A DNA stretch of 64,000 nt from JAKAXS01 sp965279065 (GTDB taxonomy: Bacteria; Pseudomonadota; Alphaproteobacteria; Rhizobiales; Hyphomicrobiaceae): positions 3,596,001-3,660,000 of the forward strand of contig OZ257134.1 in the NCBI GenBank assembly GCA_965279065.1, written 5' to 3'. The position numbers and the translations under genes are program-made. A model generated the notes under the pieces. That model saw only the letters and a program-made list of their open reading frames with translations, did no database searches and was not told where the DNA came from. Of this stretch, positions 24,128-33,143 are shown piece by piece; positions within the stretch are counted from its first letter, which is position 1; the number at the start of each line of letters is the position of its first letter.

Positions 24128-26260
24128 TCAGTTCACCCGAGTCACTTCGACCAGATTGTCCGAATACGTCGGTGCGCGTCCAAGTCCGCTCCACGCATCC
24201 GACGAGATTGAGTTGACCGATCCATCCGACCGGTTGAGCGAGCGCCAATAGCCCAGCGTGGCGACCACGATGCCGGGGTTCACGTCCTCGGTCACGCGCG
24301 CCACACCTTCGAAGGCGCCGCGGTCGTTGGTAACACGCACGGGATCGCCCTCGCGAATGTTGCGAGTCGCCGCGTCCGCAGGCGAGATCATCACGAACTG
24401 CTCGCCCTGGCCCTTAATCTTGTGTGGCTCGTTGGCGTAGCACGAGTTCAGGAAGCCGTGGCTCTTCGGAGAGATGATGTTGAGAGGGAAACGCTTCGCC
24501 AGCTCAGGGTTAGTCACCGGGCTTTCGCGCGGCGGATCGTAGGCCGGCAAGGGATCGACAGGGCTTCCATCCTGCTCCCCGTCGTACATCGCGCGGAACG
24601 GACCCGCGACGAAGTTCTTATGATCGGGCAGCAGGACCTCGACCTTCCCCGACGGAGTCGGGAAACCGCCGTTGGCATGCGGCGCGCGCGTATCACACGA
24701 GCCGACGTCGATTTTGTAAAAACCCTTTTCCTTGAAGTAGTCCATGTCGACCCCGCCCATTTTGGGGTCGTCCCAATTGATGTAGGCGGCGCAGAGCTCG
24801 CTGTCCGACATTTTGAACACGTCGTCGGTAAAGCCCATTTCCTTGGCAAGCCGGCGCCACATCTCCGATGTCGGCAGGCACTCGCCGGGCGGATCGACGG
24901 CCTTTTGATTGTAGGTCAGATAGAACGTTCCCCACGACCACATCATGTCTTCCGCCTCAGCGGCCATCGCGGAGGGCAGGATGATGTCGGCATACTTTGC
25001 CGTGTCCGTCAGGAAATGCTCGGCAACGACCGTAAACAGATCCTCCCGTTCGAGACCCTTCACGATCTTGTTCGTCTCCGGCGTCTGGCTGACCGGATTC
25101 GTGCAGAACACGAACAGCGACATGATCGGCGGATCGAGCTTCATTTCGCCGGTCAGCGCTTGTCCCAGCCGCAGGTTGTTCACCACCCGCGTACCAGGCT
25201 TGATGAAATCCGGCCGCGCGGCCTTTGCCCAATCGACCGGAAAATCCCACAGCGGCAACTGCAGCATGCCGCCGCCCACGTGCCGCCAGGAACCGGCAAG
25301 CGCGGGAATCGCGTAAATTGCTCGCGATGCCTGCGCACCGCCGGCCGAGCGTTCGATCGCAACACCGATCCGAATCGCGGACGGCTGCGCCGTCGCGAAC
25401 TCGCGCGCGAACGTCGTGATATCTGCCGCCTTCACACCGGTCACCTGCTCGACGTAGTCGAGCGTGAACTCGGCCGCGCGGGCCTTGAGCTCGGGGAATC
25501 CGAGCACGTGCTGATCGACGTAGTCCTGGTCGACGAGGCCCTGATCGATCATCGACTTGATGATGCCCATCGCCAGCGCACCGTCGGTGCCGGGCTTCGG
25601 GCAGATGTGCCAGTCGGCACCCTTCGCGGTCCGCGACTTGTAGGGGTCGACGACCACGACTTTCGCGCCACGCTTTTGCGCTTCAAGCACGAAGGGCCAG
25701 TGGTGCAGGTTGGTTGAAATCGTGTTGCACGCCCAGATCACGATGTACTTCGAGTGCACGAAACTTTCCGGATCGACACCGCCCGTCGGACCGTGCGTCA
25801 ACAACCACGCCGTCGACGAGCCGGACGTGCAGAACGTCTTTTCGTTCACGGTCGTGCCCAGGCGATTGAAGAACGGGTCGCCCGAGTTGATGCCCTGCAC
25901 CAGCCCCATGTTGCCGAGGTAGCTGTATGGCATGATCGCCTGGCTGCCATACTTGGCGATGATCTCGCGCCACTTGCTGCCGATGGTGGAGATCGCTTCG
26001 TCCCAGGTGATGCGCTCGTACTGCTTCGAGCCCTTGGGTCCCGTACGGCGCAACGGATACATCAGCCGGTCTGGATTGGCGTGGTGATCGTGGAAGTCCT
26101 TGAGTTTCACGCACAGGCCGCCGCGCGTGAAAGGATGTTCCTTCTTGCCGCGAACGTCGACCAACCTGCCGCCCTTGACCTCGTAAGTCATGGCGCAAGT
26201 ATCCGGACAGTCGTGCGGACACGCGCCGTGGAAATGCTCAGCCTTGAGCTGTTCGTTCAT
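24128..26260 (-). CDS. molybdopterin-dependent oxidoreductase, formate dehydrogenase/BisC-like
   Basis: A 710-residue member of the DMSO-reductase superfamily. A 4Fe-4S cluster site is formed by C14, C18, C22 and C50 (ACPHDCPDTC ... RGGLC). Molybdenum cofactor-binding regions follow (ITWDEAISTIG, VVVDPYKSRTAKGADW, and the C-terminal RFPLNIISPKSHG ... VRVTNDRGAFEG). No twin-arginine signal is seen, so it is probably cytoplasmic. No partner subunit is encoded nearby, so the substrate and electron partner are unknown. The ATG at 26260 is preceded by GGGAGGAA, which decides the start. Confidence 0.88.
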   Translation of the reverse strand: MNEQLKAEHFHGACPHDCPDTCAMTYEVKGGRLVDVRGKKEHPFTRGGLCVKLKDFHDHHANPDRLMYPLRRTGPKGSKQYERITWDEAISTIGSKWREIIAKYGSQAIMPYSYLGNMGLVQGINSGDPFFNRLGTTVNEKTFCTSGSSTAWLLTHGPTGGVDPESFVHSKYIVIWACNTISTNLHHWPFVLEAQKRGAKVVVVDPYKSRTAKGADWHICPKPGTDGALAMGIIKSMIDQGLVDQDYVDQHVLGFPELKARAAEFTLDYVEQVTGVKAADITTFAREFATAQPSAIRIGVAIERSAGGAQASRAIYAIPALAGSWRHVGGGMLQLPLWDFPVDWAKAARPDFIKPGTRVVNNLRLGQALTGEMKLDPPIMSLFVFCTNPVSQTPETNKIVKGLEREDLFTVVAEHFLTDTAKYADIILPSAMAAEAEDMMWSWGTFYLTYNQKAVDPPGECLPTSEMWRRLAKEMGFTDDVFKMSDSELCAAYINWDDPKMGGVDMDYFKEKGFYKIDVGSCDTRAPHANGGFPTPSGKVEVLLPDHKNFVAGPFRAMYDGEQDGSPVDPLPAYDPPRESPVTNPELAKRFPLNIISPKSHGFLNSCYANEPHKIKGQGEQFVMISPADAATRNIREGDPVRVTNDRGAFEGVARVTEDVNPGIVVATLGYWRSLNRSDGSVNSISSDAWSGLGRAPTYSDNLVEVTRVN

Positions 26261-26472
26261 GCGCTTCCTCCCGATTGAAAGCTTTGGCCGCGTTGTTATT
26301 TTTGTTCGCGTTACTGAGTAGCGTGCCACGGAAGGGAAAACCGAGCAATATAGCGCATCGGCTATATCGATCAACGTATCGTCAGCACGGTAACCGGTGT
26401 GAAACGGGGATCGGGCAATCACTTCAAATGCGATCGGAGGCCGTGGTCCGGCGCGCACAGCACCTCGCCCAT

Positions 26473-27558
26473 TCAATGATAGATATAAGTGATCGTGAAC
26501 GTCCGGTCGTCGACGGTGGCCCCGTTCGGCGGAAACGGAAAACTCGCCTGCTTGGTCGAGAACACGATCGCACGATTGAGGTCGGTATTCTCCGAGCGCG
26601 CCAGGACCTCCACGCTCTCGATGTTACCGTTCAGGTTGATCAGGATCTTCACCGTCACCCGGCCAAGCACATTCATCTGTGGCATCGTCCTGCGCAATGC
26701 CTGGATCACGCCGCGCGCGAAGTCGTCGTTTGCGCCGGAACGCGTAATGCCGGCCGGCCGCTGCACGCCGGCGGCACGCCCCTCGTATGACGGCGTCGTT
26801 ATGGCGTCCTGTGGCATCGTCAGATTGGGCTGCGTCCGCATCGCCTGCTTCTGCTGCGGTTGCTGCTGTTGCTTCTTCGTCGGCTGCTGCTGTTTCTGCG
26901 TCGGTTGTTGTACCGGCGGCGTGTGCGGCAGCTCCAGAAGATCGGGCCGTTCCTTCGTCAGCTCCGTCGGCGTCTCGACCGGTTTCTCCGCTTCCTTCTC
27001 CACGTCTTTCGTCGCCTTCGCCGCTTCGGTCTCCTCGGCCTTCTTTTCCGGAATGGCATCGGCTGCAACGCTGTCGCGCAGCGTCGGCGTCTCGGGAGCT
27101 TTCGTTTCCTCAGCCTTCGCCAACTCGTTCGCCTTGGGCTGAGCGGCTTCGGCCGGTTCAGCTGGCTGCTTCGCAGCCGGAGCAGGTGGCGGTTGCACCT
27201 GTGGCTCTGCCGGAGCCGGCTGGGTCTCTGCTGGAGGTTCCGGAGGCGGCTGCACCGCCTGCGGTGGCGGCGTGGGCTGCGGCGCGGGTGTCGCGCCTCC
27301 GCCGTCGGCACCCGTCGTGGCGTCGCGCAGCTCCGCTTCCGACACGAACGAGACGCTCACCGCCCCTGGCACGGCATTGGGATCGCCCATCTGACGCGGC
27401 GCCGAGTGTATGATACTGATTAGGATGAGCCCGTGCAGCGCCAACGCGACGGCCAGCGTGATCCAGAATTTTCGCTCACGCGCCTCCGGCGCTGCGGCTC
27501 TAAAAACCGCAACGAGATCAAAGTCGTCCTTCTTTTCGACGATCGTTTCCGTCGTCAT
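26473..27558 (-). CDS. TonB-family energy transducer
   Basis: A 361-residue inner-membrane protein. It has a cytoplasmic start, one membrane anchor (FWITLAVALALHGLILISII), a long Pro/Ala/Gln/Glu/Lys-rich periplasmic linker (about residues 90-250) and a C-terminal TonB-like domain (VLGRVTVKILINLNGNIESV ... ASFPFPP). It would couple the proton-motive force to an outer-membrane receptor, but no exbB, exbD or TonB-dependent receptor gene is in the window. The long linker makes it TolA-like in layout. The ATG at 27558 starts the predicted cytoplasmic segment MTTETIVEKKDD. Confidence 0.82.
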   Translation of the reverse strand: MTTETIVEKKDDFDLVAVFRAAAPEARERKFWITLAVALALHGLILISIIHSAPRQMGDPNAVPGAVSVSFVSEAELRDATTGADGGGATPAPQPTPPPQAVQPPPEPPAETQPAPAEPQVQPPPAPAAKQPAEPAEAAQPKANELAKAEETKAPETPTLRDSVAADAIPEKKAEETEAAKATKDVEKEAEKPVETPTELTKERPDLLELPHTPPVQQPTQKQQQPTKKQQQQPQQKQAMRTQPNLTMPQDAITTPSYEGRAAGVQRPAGITRSGANDDFARGVIQALRRTMPQMNVLGRVTVKILINLNGNIESVEVLARSENTDLNRAIVFSTKQASFPFPPNGATVDDRTFTITYIYH

Positions 27559-27630
27559 TCCATGGTCCGATTCGATCGGGCACGTTACTCCGATTGATCC
27601 GGGCGGCAAAATGACAGGAGGCCGCTACGT

Positions 27631-29202
27631 TTATGCGGCTTTTCCACCGAGAATGTCCCAAGCGGCGTTGATCTGCTTCAGCCGCACCTCACGAACCCTC
27701 CGATCGGCATCGTCACGCGCCAGGTCGGGATGCCAGTTCATGCGCAAGCCGTCGATGATCTTCTTGAGCGAACTGAGATTGCTGTCGGAAGCCACCCCCA
27801 TCCCGAGCAGTTCCAGCGCCTCGTCCTTGCTGCTTGGCATGCGATCGCCGATCGACACGTGTGCTGAGCGATTGACCGGCGTTACCTGCCCGATCACATG
27901 ATGATGTGGCGTGATGGCCAACGCCGTAACCGCGGCCGACGGCACGCCGTCCGCGCGATGCGTTTCGGGCGCGATGGGAAGCAGCCCGATCGTGGGCTCC
28001 GCCTTGGTGGCGTATGCCGCTGCCTCGCGCGTATCCGCACGACCCAGCCACCGCACGATCAGCAGCATCGCCAACAGCAACGCTCCGGCGAGCGCGACGA
28101 TGACATAGGCGACGGAATGGTCCGAACCGTCCGTGCCGCGTTCGTTCACTGCCACGATCGTCTTTGGCGACACGGCAGGCTCCGACGCGGCCTCGCGAGG
28201 CGCAGTAGGTTCGGAAACGGTATTGTTCTCTTGCGGAATTCCGCCCGCCGGCTCTTTCGCTTCAATTGGCGGCACTTCGGTTTGGGTCTCGGTCTTATCC
28301 GCCTCCGCCGTCACGGTCTGAGCGAGCGGCACCGCCGCACGATCGGGGAGATTGTCAGGCGACGCGCGCTCTACGGCCGGCGTCGCCGGTTCCCTCGCCG
28401 TGGTGGGCTCCACAGCAGGCTCGGATGGGACGATTGCTGCCGGAGCGACAGGCTTCAACTCGCCCACGGCACCCGTTCGAATCGGATTGGTAGAGCTCTG
28501 CGTCGTGTCGGCGGTAGCGGTCGTGCGCGCGTCCGATGCAGCCGGTGGCCTTACCGCCGGCCTGGCCTGCGGCGCCTGTTTGATCGGCGCGGCCTCGCTG
28601 CGCGCCGGCACGGGCGCCTGCGCCTTGGCGACGCGTGCCCTCGGCATCGTGATGGCATCTTCAGGCAGGAGCACCGCATCGAGCCCAACCATCGGTGCGA
28701 ACCCGGCCGGCATGTCCGTGGCCTTCGGAGTATTCAGCGGCGAGACCTCGTCGCAAATCTCGTTGACGCTCCACCACTCCTGGTTGACCCCCATGCGCCG
28801 CGCGCACATGTCGTCGATGCGTTTGCTTCGACGGGGCGTATCCTGCACCCGCAAGCTGCCGTTCCGTTCCCACACGCGCCGGCGCGTGTGATCGCTCGCA
28901 TTGGCAAACACCTGCATCCACGGCACGCGGGCGCCGCCGCAGTCCATGTCGAACCTGAAGGTCGTCCACTGCCGGCAGCGTTTGGGATCGACGGTCGAGC
29001 AGGTCTTGACCTTCTGCTGCTCCAGCTTGCCGAGAACACGATGACCTGTCTCATCGGCAGGCGTCAGCACGGGCTTGCCGTCGACGACCGCGCAGCGGAA
29101 CGGCATGACCACGACGTCATCGGCGGTAGCCGCTGACGCCGATGCCACCAATGCCGTCAGCAACGCCAATGCAAAGCGCGGCCTTCGATACCGGATGCGC
29201 AT
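27631..29202 (-). CDS. membrane-anchored J-domain protein with periplasmic sensor region
   Basis: A 523-residue protein. A signal peptide (ALLTALVASASAATA) is followed by a Cys-containing periplasmic domain (about 28-160; FRCAVVDGKPVL, QQWTTFRFDMDCGG-like), a long Ala/Pro/Thr linker, a membrane helix (YVIVALAGALLLAMLLIV) and a C-terminal cytoplasmic half-J domain. There the HPD motif is at residues 491-493 (MNWHPDLARDDADRR), followed by KQINAAWDIL. The J domain should stimulate a DnaK-type chaperone at the membrane. The periplasmic partner is unknown. Confidence 0.75.
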   Translation of the reverse strand: MRIRYRRPRFALALLTALVASASAATADDVVVMPFRCAVVDGKPVLTPADETGHRVLGKLEQQKVKTCSTVDPKRCRQWTTFRFDMDCGGARVPWMQVFANASDHTRRRVWERNGSLRVQDTPRRSKRIDDMCARRMGVNQEWWSVNEICDEVSPLNTPKATDMPAGFAPMVGLDAVLLPEDAITMPRARVAKAQAPVPARSEAAPIKQAPQARPAVRPPAASDARTTATADTTQSSTNPIRTGAVGELKPVAPAAIVPSEPAVEPTTAREPATPAVERASPDNLPDRAAVPLAQTVTAEADKTETQTEVPPIEAKEPAGGIPQENNTVSEPTAPREAASEPAVSPKTIVAVNERGTDGSDHSVAYVIVALAGALLLAMLLIVRWLGRADTREAAAYATKAEPTIGLLPIAPETHRADGVPSAAVTALAITPHHHVIGQVTPVNRSAHVSIGDRMPSSKDEALELLGMGVASDSNLSSLKKIIDGLRMNWHPDLARDDADRRVREVRLKQINAAWDILGGKAA

Positions 29203-29418
29203 GAAGTTCCCCCAGTAGTCGTGTCAAAGTATCGTGTCGAGAAACGCCAGTGCCGGAACGCTCCCCGCGCCGGAAAGCGATGATTCTCCTGCCATCTGGC
29301 CAACTTGCCTTGGCGACTTTATGTCGATCCGCAGGACAGACTGTGGCAGCCATGCGGCCAAGAGAGGACGGCGCGAACAATCCCGCCGTCCATTCTTCGT
29401 TGACGCAAAACAATCAAG

Positions 29419-29904
29419 TCATGTGCCGGCGTGCGCTGCCTCGAGCTTGGCAATGTCCAGTTTCTTCATCCCCATCAACGCCTGCATCATACGCGTGCTC
29501 TTCGCCTTGTCGGGATGCGTCATCAGCGCGACGAGCCGCGATGGCACGATCTGCCACGACAGGCCGTACTTGTCCTTGAGCCAGCCGCATTGGCTCTCTA
29601 CGCCACCGTCCGCCGTCAGCTTCTCCCACAGCCTGTCGATCTCGGCCTGCGACGTACAATCGACTGAAAGGGAAATCGCCTCGGTGAACTTGAAATGCGG
29701 CCCGCCGTTGAGCGCCAGAAATTGCCGCCCCGCTATCTCGAACAACACTGTCAGAACCGTGCCTTCCGGCATGTGCATGCCCTTGCCGTATCGCGAGAGC
29801 TCGACAATGCGTCCGTCGCCGAACACCGAGATGTAGAAGTTGACCGCCTCCTCTGCCTGGCCGTCAAACCACAGACAGGGCGTGATCTTGTCGCGCGAGC
29901 CCAT
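29419..29904 (-). CDS. VOC superfamily protein (PhnB / 3-demethylubiquinone methyltransferase-like)
   Basis: A 161-residue glyoxalase-fold protein beginning KITPCLWFDGQAEEAVNFYI, with FEIAGRQFLALNGGPHFKFTEAISL and GWLKDKYGLSWQIVP, the signatures of PF06983. Members are often annotated as 3-demethylubiquinone-9 3-methyltransferase, but this is not an experimentally supported activity for this family; a metal-dependent or ligand-binding role is more likely. The ATG at 29904 has GGGAG upstream. Confidence 0.85.
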   Translation of the reverse strand: MGSRDKITPCLWFDGQAEEAVNFYISVFGDGRIVELSRYGKGMHMPEGTVLTVLFEIAGRQFLALNGGPHFKFTEAISLSVDCTSQAEIDRLWEKLTADGGVESQCGWLKDKYGLSWQIVPSRLVALMTHPDKAKSTRMMQALMGMKKLDIAKLEAAHAGT

Positions 29905-30006
29905 TGTGCGTCTCCCTTTGTCGTGAGCCTCAATGCTCTGACGACGAAGCAGACGGACGCAAATCGACAGCGCTCCCTGACGCACTCGAAAACATGGGGG
30001 ACGGCG

Positions 30007-30558
30007 TCACGTCACATCGTGACGATCCGGCGCGCGTTTGCGGCCCGTGAACATCGCCCAGATCAGATTTTCGCGATGTCGCACGCTGGCCAGAATGGCC
30101 CCGGCAACGTGAATGAAGACCAGACCGAGCGCAATGTTTGTCAACGTTTCGTGAGTGGTTTCCATGGCTTGACTGCCCCAGAAGGCATCGGTCGTCATCA
30201 GCCAGCCACTGAGGCAAATGCCGCTCACGACCGCCAGCAAAGCCACCACCATCATGCCGCCGGCAGGGTTGTGGCCGATGTAGCGGGCCTCACGCACCGC
30301 CGCGATATCGGCCAGGTACCTGAGAACTGTCGAGGGCGCGCGTACGAATTGCGCGAAGCGTGCGTAACCGGTGCCTGCGAAGCCCCAGAAAATCCGCGCC
30401 GCAACCAGTGCGGCGATGGTGTATCCGGCGGTCCGGTGCACCGTCTCGTAATCGTCGTCGATGAATAGCCATGCGGTCGTGAAGCCGACCACGAGACTCC
30501 AATGAAAAACGCGCACGAAGGCGTCCCAGACCCTGATCGTGCGCGTCTCTTCAGTCAT
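30007..30558 (-). CDS. cytochrome b561 family protein
   Basis: A 183-residue inner-membrane di-heme b protein with four membrane helices. VWDAFVRVFHWSLVVGF carries the first haem-ligand His, DYETVHRTAGYTIAAL the second, HNPAGGMMVVALLAVVSGI lies in helix 3, and THETLTNIALGLVFIHVAGA in helix 4. Such proteins pass electrons between quinol and soluble c-type cytochromes or other acceptors. A PepSY-domain periplasmic protein is encoded 53 bp upstream on the same strand, a common pairing. Confidence 0.9.
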   Translation of the reverse strand: MTEETRTIRVWDAFVRVFHWSLVVGFTTAWLFIDDDYETVHRTAGYTIAALVAARIFWGFAGTGYARFAQFVRAPSTVLRYLADIAAVREARYIGHNPAGGMMVVALLAVVSGICLSGWLMTTDAFWGSQAMETTHETLTNIALGLVFIHVAGAILASVRHRENLIWAMFTGRKRAPDRHDVT

Positions 30559-30611
30559 GCTGATCGCCTATGGCCGCGGCTCGCTTTCATAGCGAAACGG
30601 CAGCACGCGCG

Positions 30612-30905
30612 TCAGTCGTCTTCCTGCGTCTTCACCAGCTTCAGGTCGACGGGGTTGTAGAACAGCTCGAACTTCTTGCCGGCCTTGTCCTTGGCGTAGA
30701 CCTCATAGCAGGTTCCGGCGACCTTCACCTTGCTTACAGTATAGCCGGCCGTGGTGGCAGCGGCCTCGGCATCCTTTTCGGTCTTCCACTTGTCCTTGGC
30801 TTCGGTGGTGCAATCCTTGAAGCCATGCGCGGATGCCAGCGACGCCTGCAGCAGCAGTGCGGCGGTGACAAGCGCTGCGGACTTTACGATCGTGTTGACA
30901 GACAT
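30612..30905 (-). CDS. small periplasmic PepSY-domain protein
   Basis: A 97-residue protein with a signal peptide (VKSAALVTAALLLQASLASA). Its mature domain matches the PepSY_2 pattern: KWKTEKDAEAAATTAGYTVS and VAGTCYEVYAKDKAGKKFEL, ending with YNPVDLKLVK. It is encoded immediately before a cytochrome b561, and the pair probably works together at the periplasmic face, perhaps as a redox or metal-binding partner. Which substrate is used is unknown. Confidence 0.85.
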   Translation of the reverse strand: MSVNTIVKSAALVTAALLLQASLASAHGFKDCTTEAKDKWKTEKDAEAAATTAGYTVSKVKVAGTCYEVYAKDKAGKKFELFYNPVDLKLVKTQEDD

Positions 30906-31073
30906 TCCTCGCTCCTAAAATAACGTTGCTCATGCCGGCGTGATCTTTGCACACCGCAGTACAAAGTAGCCGATCATGAGGCAGCGAAAACATAAGTTTT
31001 GTGACAACGCAACGACTTGCGAGTCGTTCTAAGGAGCGTTCGCAGCTGGCCGCGCGACCGCGCGGCCAGCCAC

Positions 31074-33143
31074 TTATTTTGCCGTCGCAAGTTTCTTCAC
31101 GGCATCCACCAGCACGTCGATCTCACCGCACGTGTTGTAGAAAGCGAACGACGGGCGCACCGTCGTCTCGTACCCGAAGCGGCGCAGGATCGGCTGGGCG
31201 CAGTGGTGCCCCGACCGCACGGCAATGCCTTCGGCATTGAGAGCCGCGCCAACTTCCTCGCTCTTGTAGCCATCGAGAACGAAGGAAACCACGCTCGCCT
31301 TCTCCTTGGCGCGCCCGACGATCGTTAGCCCCGGGATGGGCGAGAGGTGATGCGTGGCGTACTCCACCAGGCTGTGCTCGTAGGCATCGATCTTGTCCAG
31401 GCCGATGCGTTCGACATACTCGAGTGCGGCGGCCAGGCCAACGGCGTCGGCGATGTTGCCGGTGCCGGCTTCAAAACGCAGAGGCGCCGGCTGGAACAGC
31501 GTGCGCTCGAACGTGACGTCGGCAATCATGTTGCCGCCGCCCTGCCAGGGCTGCATGGCGTTCAGCACTTCCGGCTTGCCGTACAGCGCGCCGATGCCGG
31601 TCGGCCCGAAGATCTTGTGTCCGGAGAACACGAAGAAGTCCGGGTCGAGTTCCTGCACGTCCACCTTCTTGTGCGAGACCGACTGAGCCCCATCGAGCAG
31701 CACTTTCACGTTGTAGCGCCGCGCGATCTCGATCATGTCCTTGGCCGGCGTCACCGTGCCCAGCGCATTCGAGACGTGCGTAAACGATACCAGTCGCGTA
31801 CGCGAGTTGAACAGCTTCTGGTATTCGTCGAGCCGCACCTGGCCGAAATCGTCGACGGGCGCGACGCGGATCTTCGCACCCTTCTCCCAGCACAACATCT
31901 GCCACGGCACGATGTTGGCGTGGTGCTCGAGGTGCGTGATGATGATCTCGTCACCCGGGCCGATGTGCTGACGGCCCCAGCTCTGCGCCACGAGATTGAT
32001 CGCTTCCGTCGTGCCGCGAGCAAACACGATGCTGTCGACCGACGGTGCGTTGAGGAATCGGCGAACCGCCTCGCGCGCATCCTCGTAGGCATCCGTGGCG
32101 CGCGCCGCCAGTTCATGCGCCGCGCGGTGGATGTTGGAGTTCTCGTGCTCGTAGAAATACGACAGCCGGTCGATGACGGCTTTCGGCTTTTGCGTCGTCG
32201 CCGCGTTGTCGAACCAGATGAGCGGCTTGCCGTTCACCTTTTCCGACAGGATCGGGAAGTCGCGGCGAATCGCGTTGATGTCGAACGGCGGATGCGCGGA
32301 AGCAAACTTCGGATCGCGATCCGGTTTGCGATCGAAGCGGCGAACGGCCTGTTGCTCGTCCTTGGGGCCGCCAATCGGCGGCTTGCCCGAAGCCGGCACG
32401 CCGGACTGATACGCGCCGGACGGTGCTTCATTCTCCACGTAGTAGAACGAGGAGGCAGGAGCCGTCGAATGCGCAGGCGCTCCGTCACCCGACTTGGCTC
32501 TCAGAACGTTACGATCCAACGTCGGTAGCCCGCTGTCGCCTGGATTGTCCAGGCCAAGCGGATCGAGCTGAAACGACGGCACTTCGCCGTATGGCGCCCG
32601 AGTAGGCGCTGGTGCAGGAGCGCCGGTCGTCGTCGCAATGCCGGGGCTTGCGCCCAGACCACCGAGACTTGGACCGCCGTAGACCGAGCCGAGCAACGCC
32701 TGCGCGACGAGGTCGTCGAGCGGTTCGTCGGCAGGCTTGGTCGACACGACCGCCGGCTGCGGTTCCGCCAACCCCGGCACGCCGAAGCCCGGAATGGCCT
32801 TCGCCGCGCCAGGGCTCACGCCCGCACCGCCGACGCTGGGGCTTGCCAGCGAAGGTTTTGGCGCCGTCGCGGCCAGCACATTCCCCGCCGACAGATCCGG
32901 CGGCGCCCCCGAGGGGATCGCCGCATGCGCTGGCACCGGCTCCGAAATCGGACCCGGCGCGCTCGTCGTGACCGCACCCGGACTGAGCCCGATGCCGCCA
33001 GCGGCGGGATCGGCAAAGTTAGGCGACGGCCCCATGCCACCCGCCGGCGTGCGATAGATCTCGTTGACGAGCCGCGTCAGCAGCGCCTCGTCAGCGGATG
33101 GCACGACGCTATAGGCGTTCTTCGCGTAATCAGCTGTAGACAT
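31074..33143 (-). CDS. SufS-type cysteine desulfurase with encapsulin-targeting N-terminal extension
   Basis: A 689-residue PLP enzyme that takes sulfur from cysteine, making alanine and a persulfide. The catalytic part starts near residue 286 (FDINAIRRDFPILSEKVNGK); the PLP lysine is K510 (FSGHKIFGPTG) and the persulfide cysteine C648 (VRSGHHCAQP). Residues 1-285 are Pro/Gly/Ala/Ser-rich and look disordered. They contain four GGxGxSP repeats (35-42, 49-56, 105-112, 161-168), and short amphipathic helices at about 18-31 and 141-155. Known Family 2A encapsulin cargo is a cysteine desulfurase loaded through such an N-terminal domain. Its ATG lies 14 bp inside the encapsulin gene end, with a GAGGTGG ribosome-binding site, so the two are coupled. 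No sufBCDE genes are nearby. Confidence 0.93.
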   Translation of the reverse strand: MSTADYAKNAYSVVPSADEALLTRLVNEIYRTPAGGMGPSPNFADPAAGGIGLSPGAVTTSAPGPISEPVPAHAAIPSGAPPDLSAGNVLAATAPKPSLASPSVGGAGVSPGAAKAIPGFGVPGLAEPQPAVVSTKPADEPLDDLVAQALLGSVYGGPSLGGLGASPGIATTTGAPAPAPTRAPYGEVPSFQLDPLGLDNPGDSGLPTLDRNVLRAKSGDGAPAHSTAPASSFYYVENEAPSGAYQSGVPASGKPPIGGPKDEQQAVRRFDRKPDRDPKFASAHPPFDINAIRRDFPILSEKVNGKPLIWFDNAATTQKPKAVIDRLSYFYEHENSNIHRAAHELAARATDAYEDAREAVRRFLNAPSVDSIVFARGTTEAINLVAQSWGRQHIGPGDEIIITHLEHHANIVPWQMLCWEKGAKIRVAPVDDFGQVRLDEYQKLFNSRTRLVSFTHVSNALGTVTPAKDMIEIARRYNVKVLLDGAQSVSHKKVDVQELDPDFFVFSGHKIFGPTGIGALYGKPEVLNAMQPWQGGGNMIADVTFERTLFQPAPLRFEAGTGNIADAVGLAAALEYVERIGLDKIDAYEHSLVEYATHHLSPIPGLTIVGRAKEKASVVSFVLDGYKSEEVGAALNAEGIAVRSGHHCAQPILRRFGYETTVRPSFAFYNTCGEIDVLVDAVKKLATAK

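Noticed and set aside
24422..25717. Plus-strand open frame of about 430 codons opposite the molybdopterin oxidoreductase
   Set aside because: It is antisense to a full-length, well-conserved oxidoreductase and shows no family features.
26473..27558. Complete TonB-ExbB-ExbD uptake locus
   Set aside because: No exbB, exbD or TonB-dependent receptor gene flanks the TonB-family gene; only the transducer is present.
27898..29136. Plus-strand open frame of about 410 codons opposite the J-domain protein
   Set aside because: The translation is Arg/Gly-rich shadow sequence without motifs, whereas the minus strand has a signal peptide, membrane helix and HPD motif.
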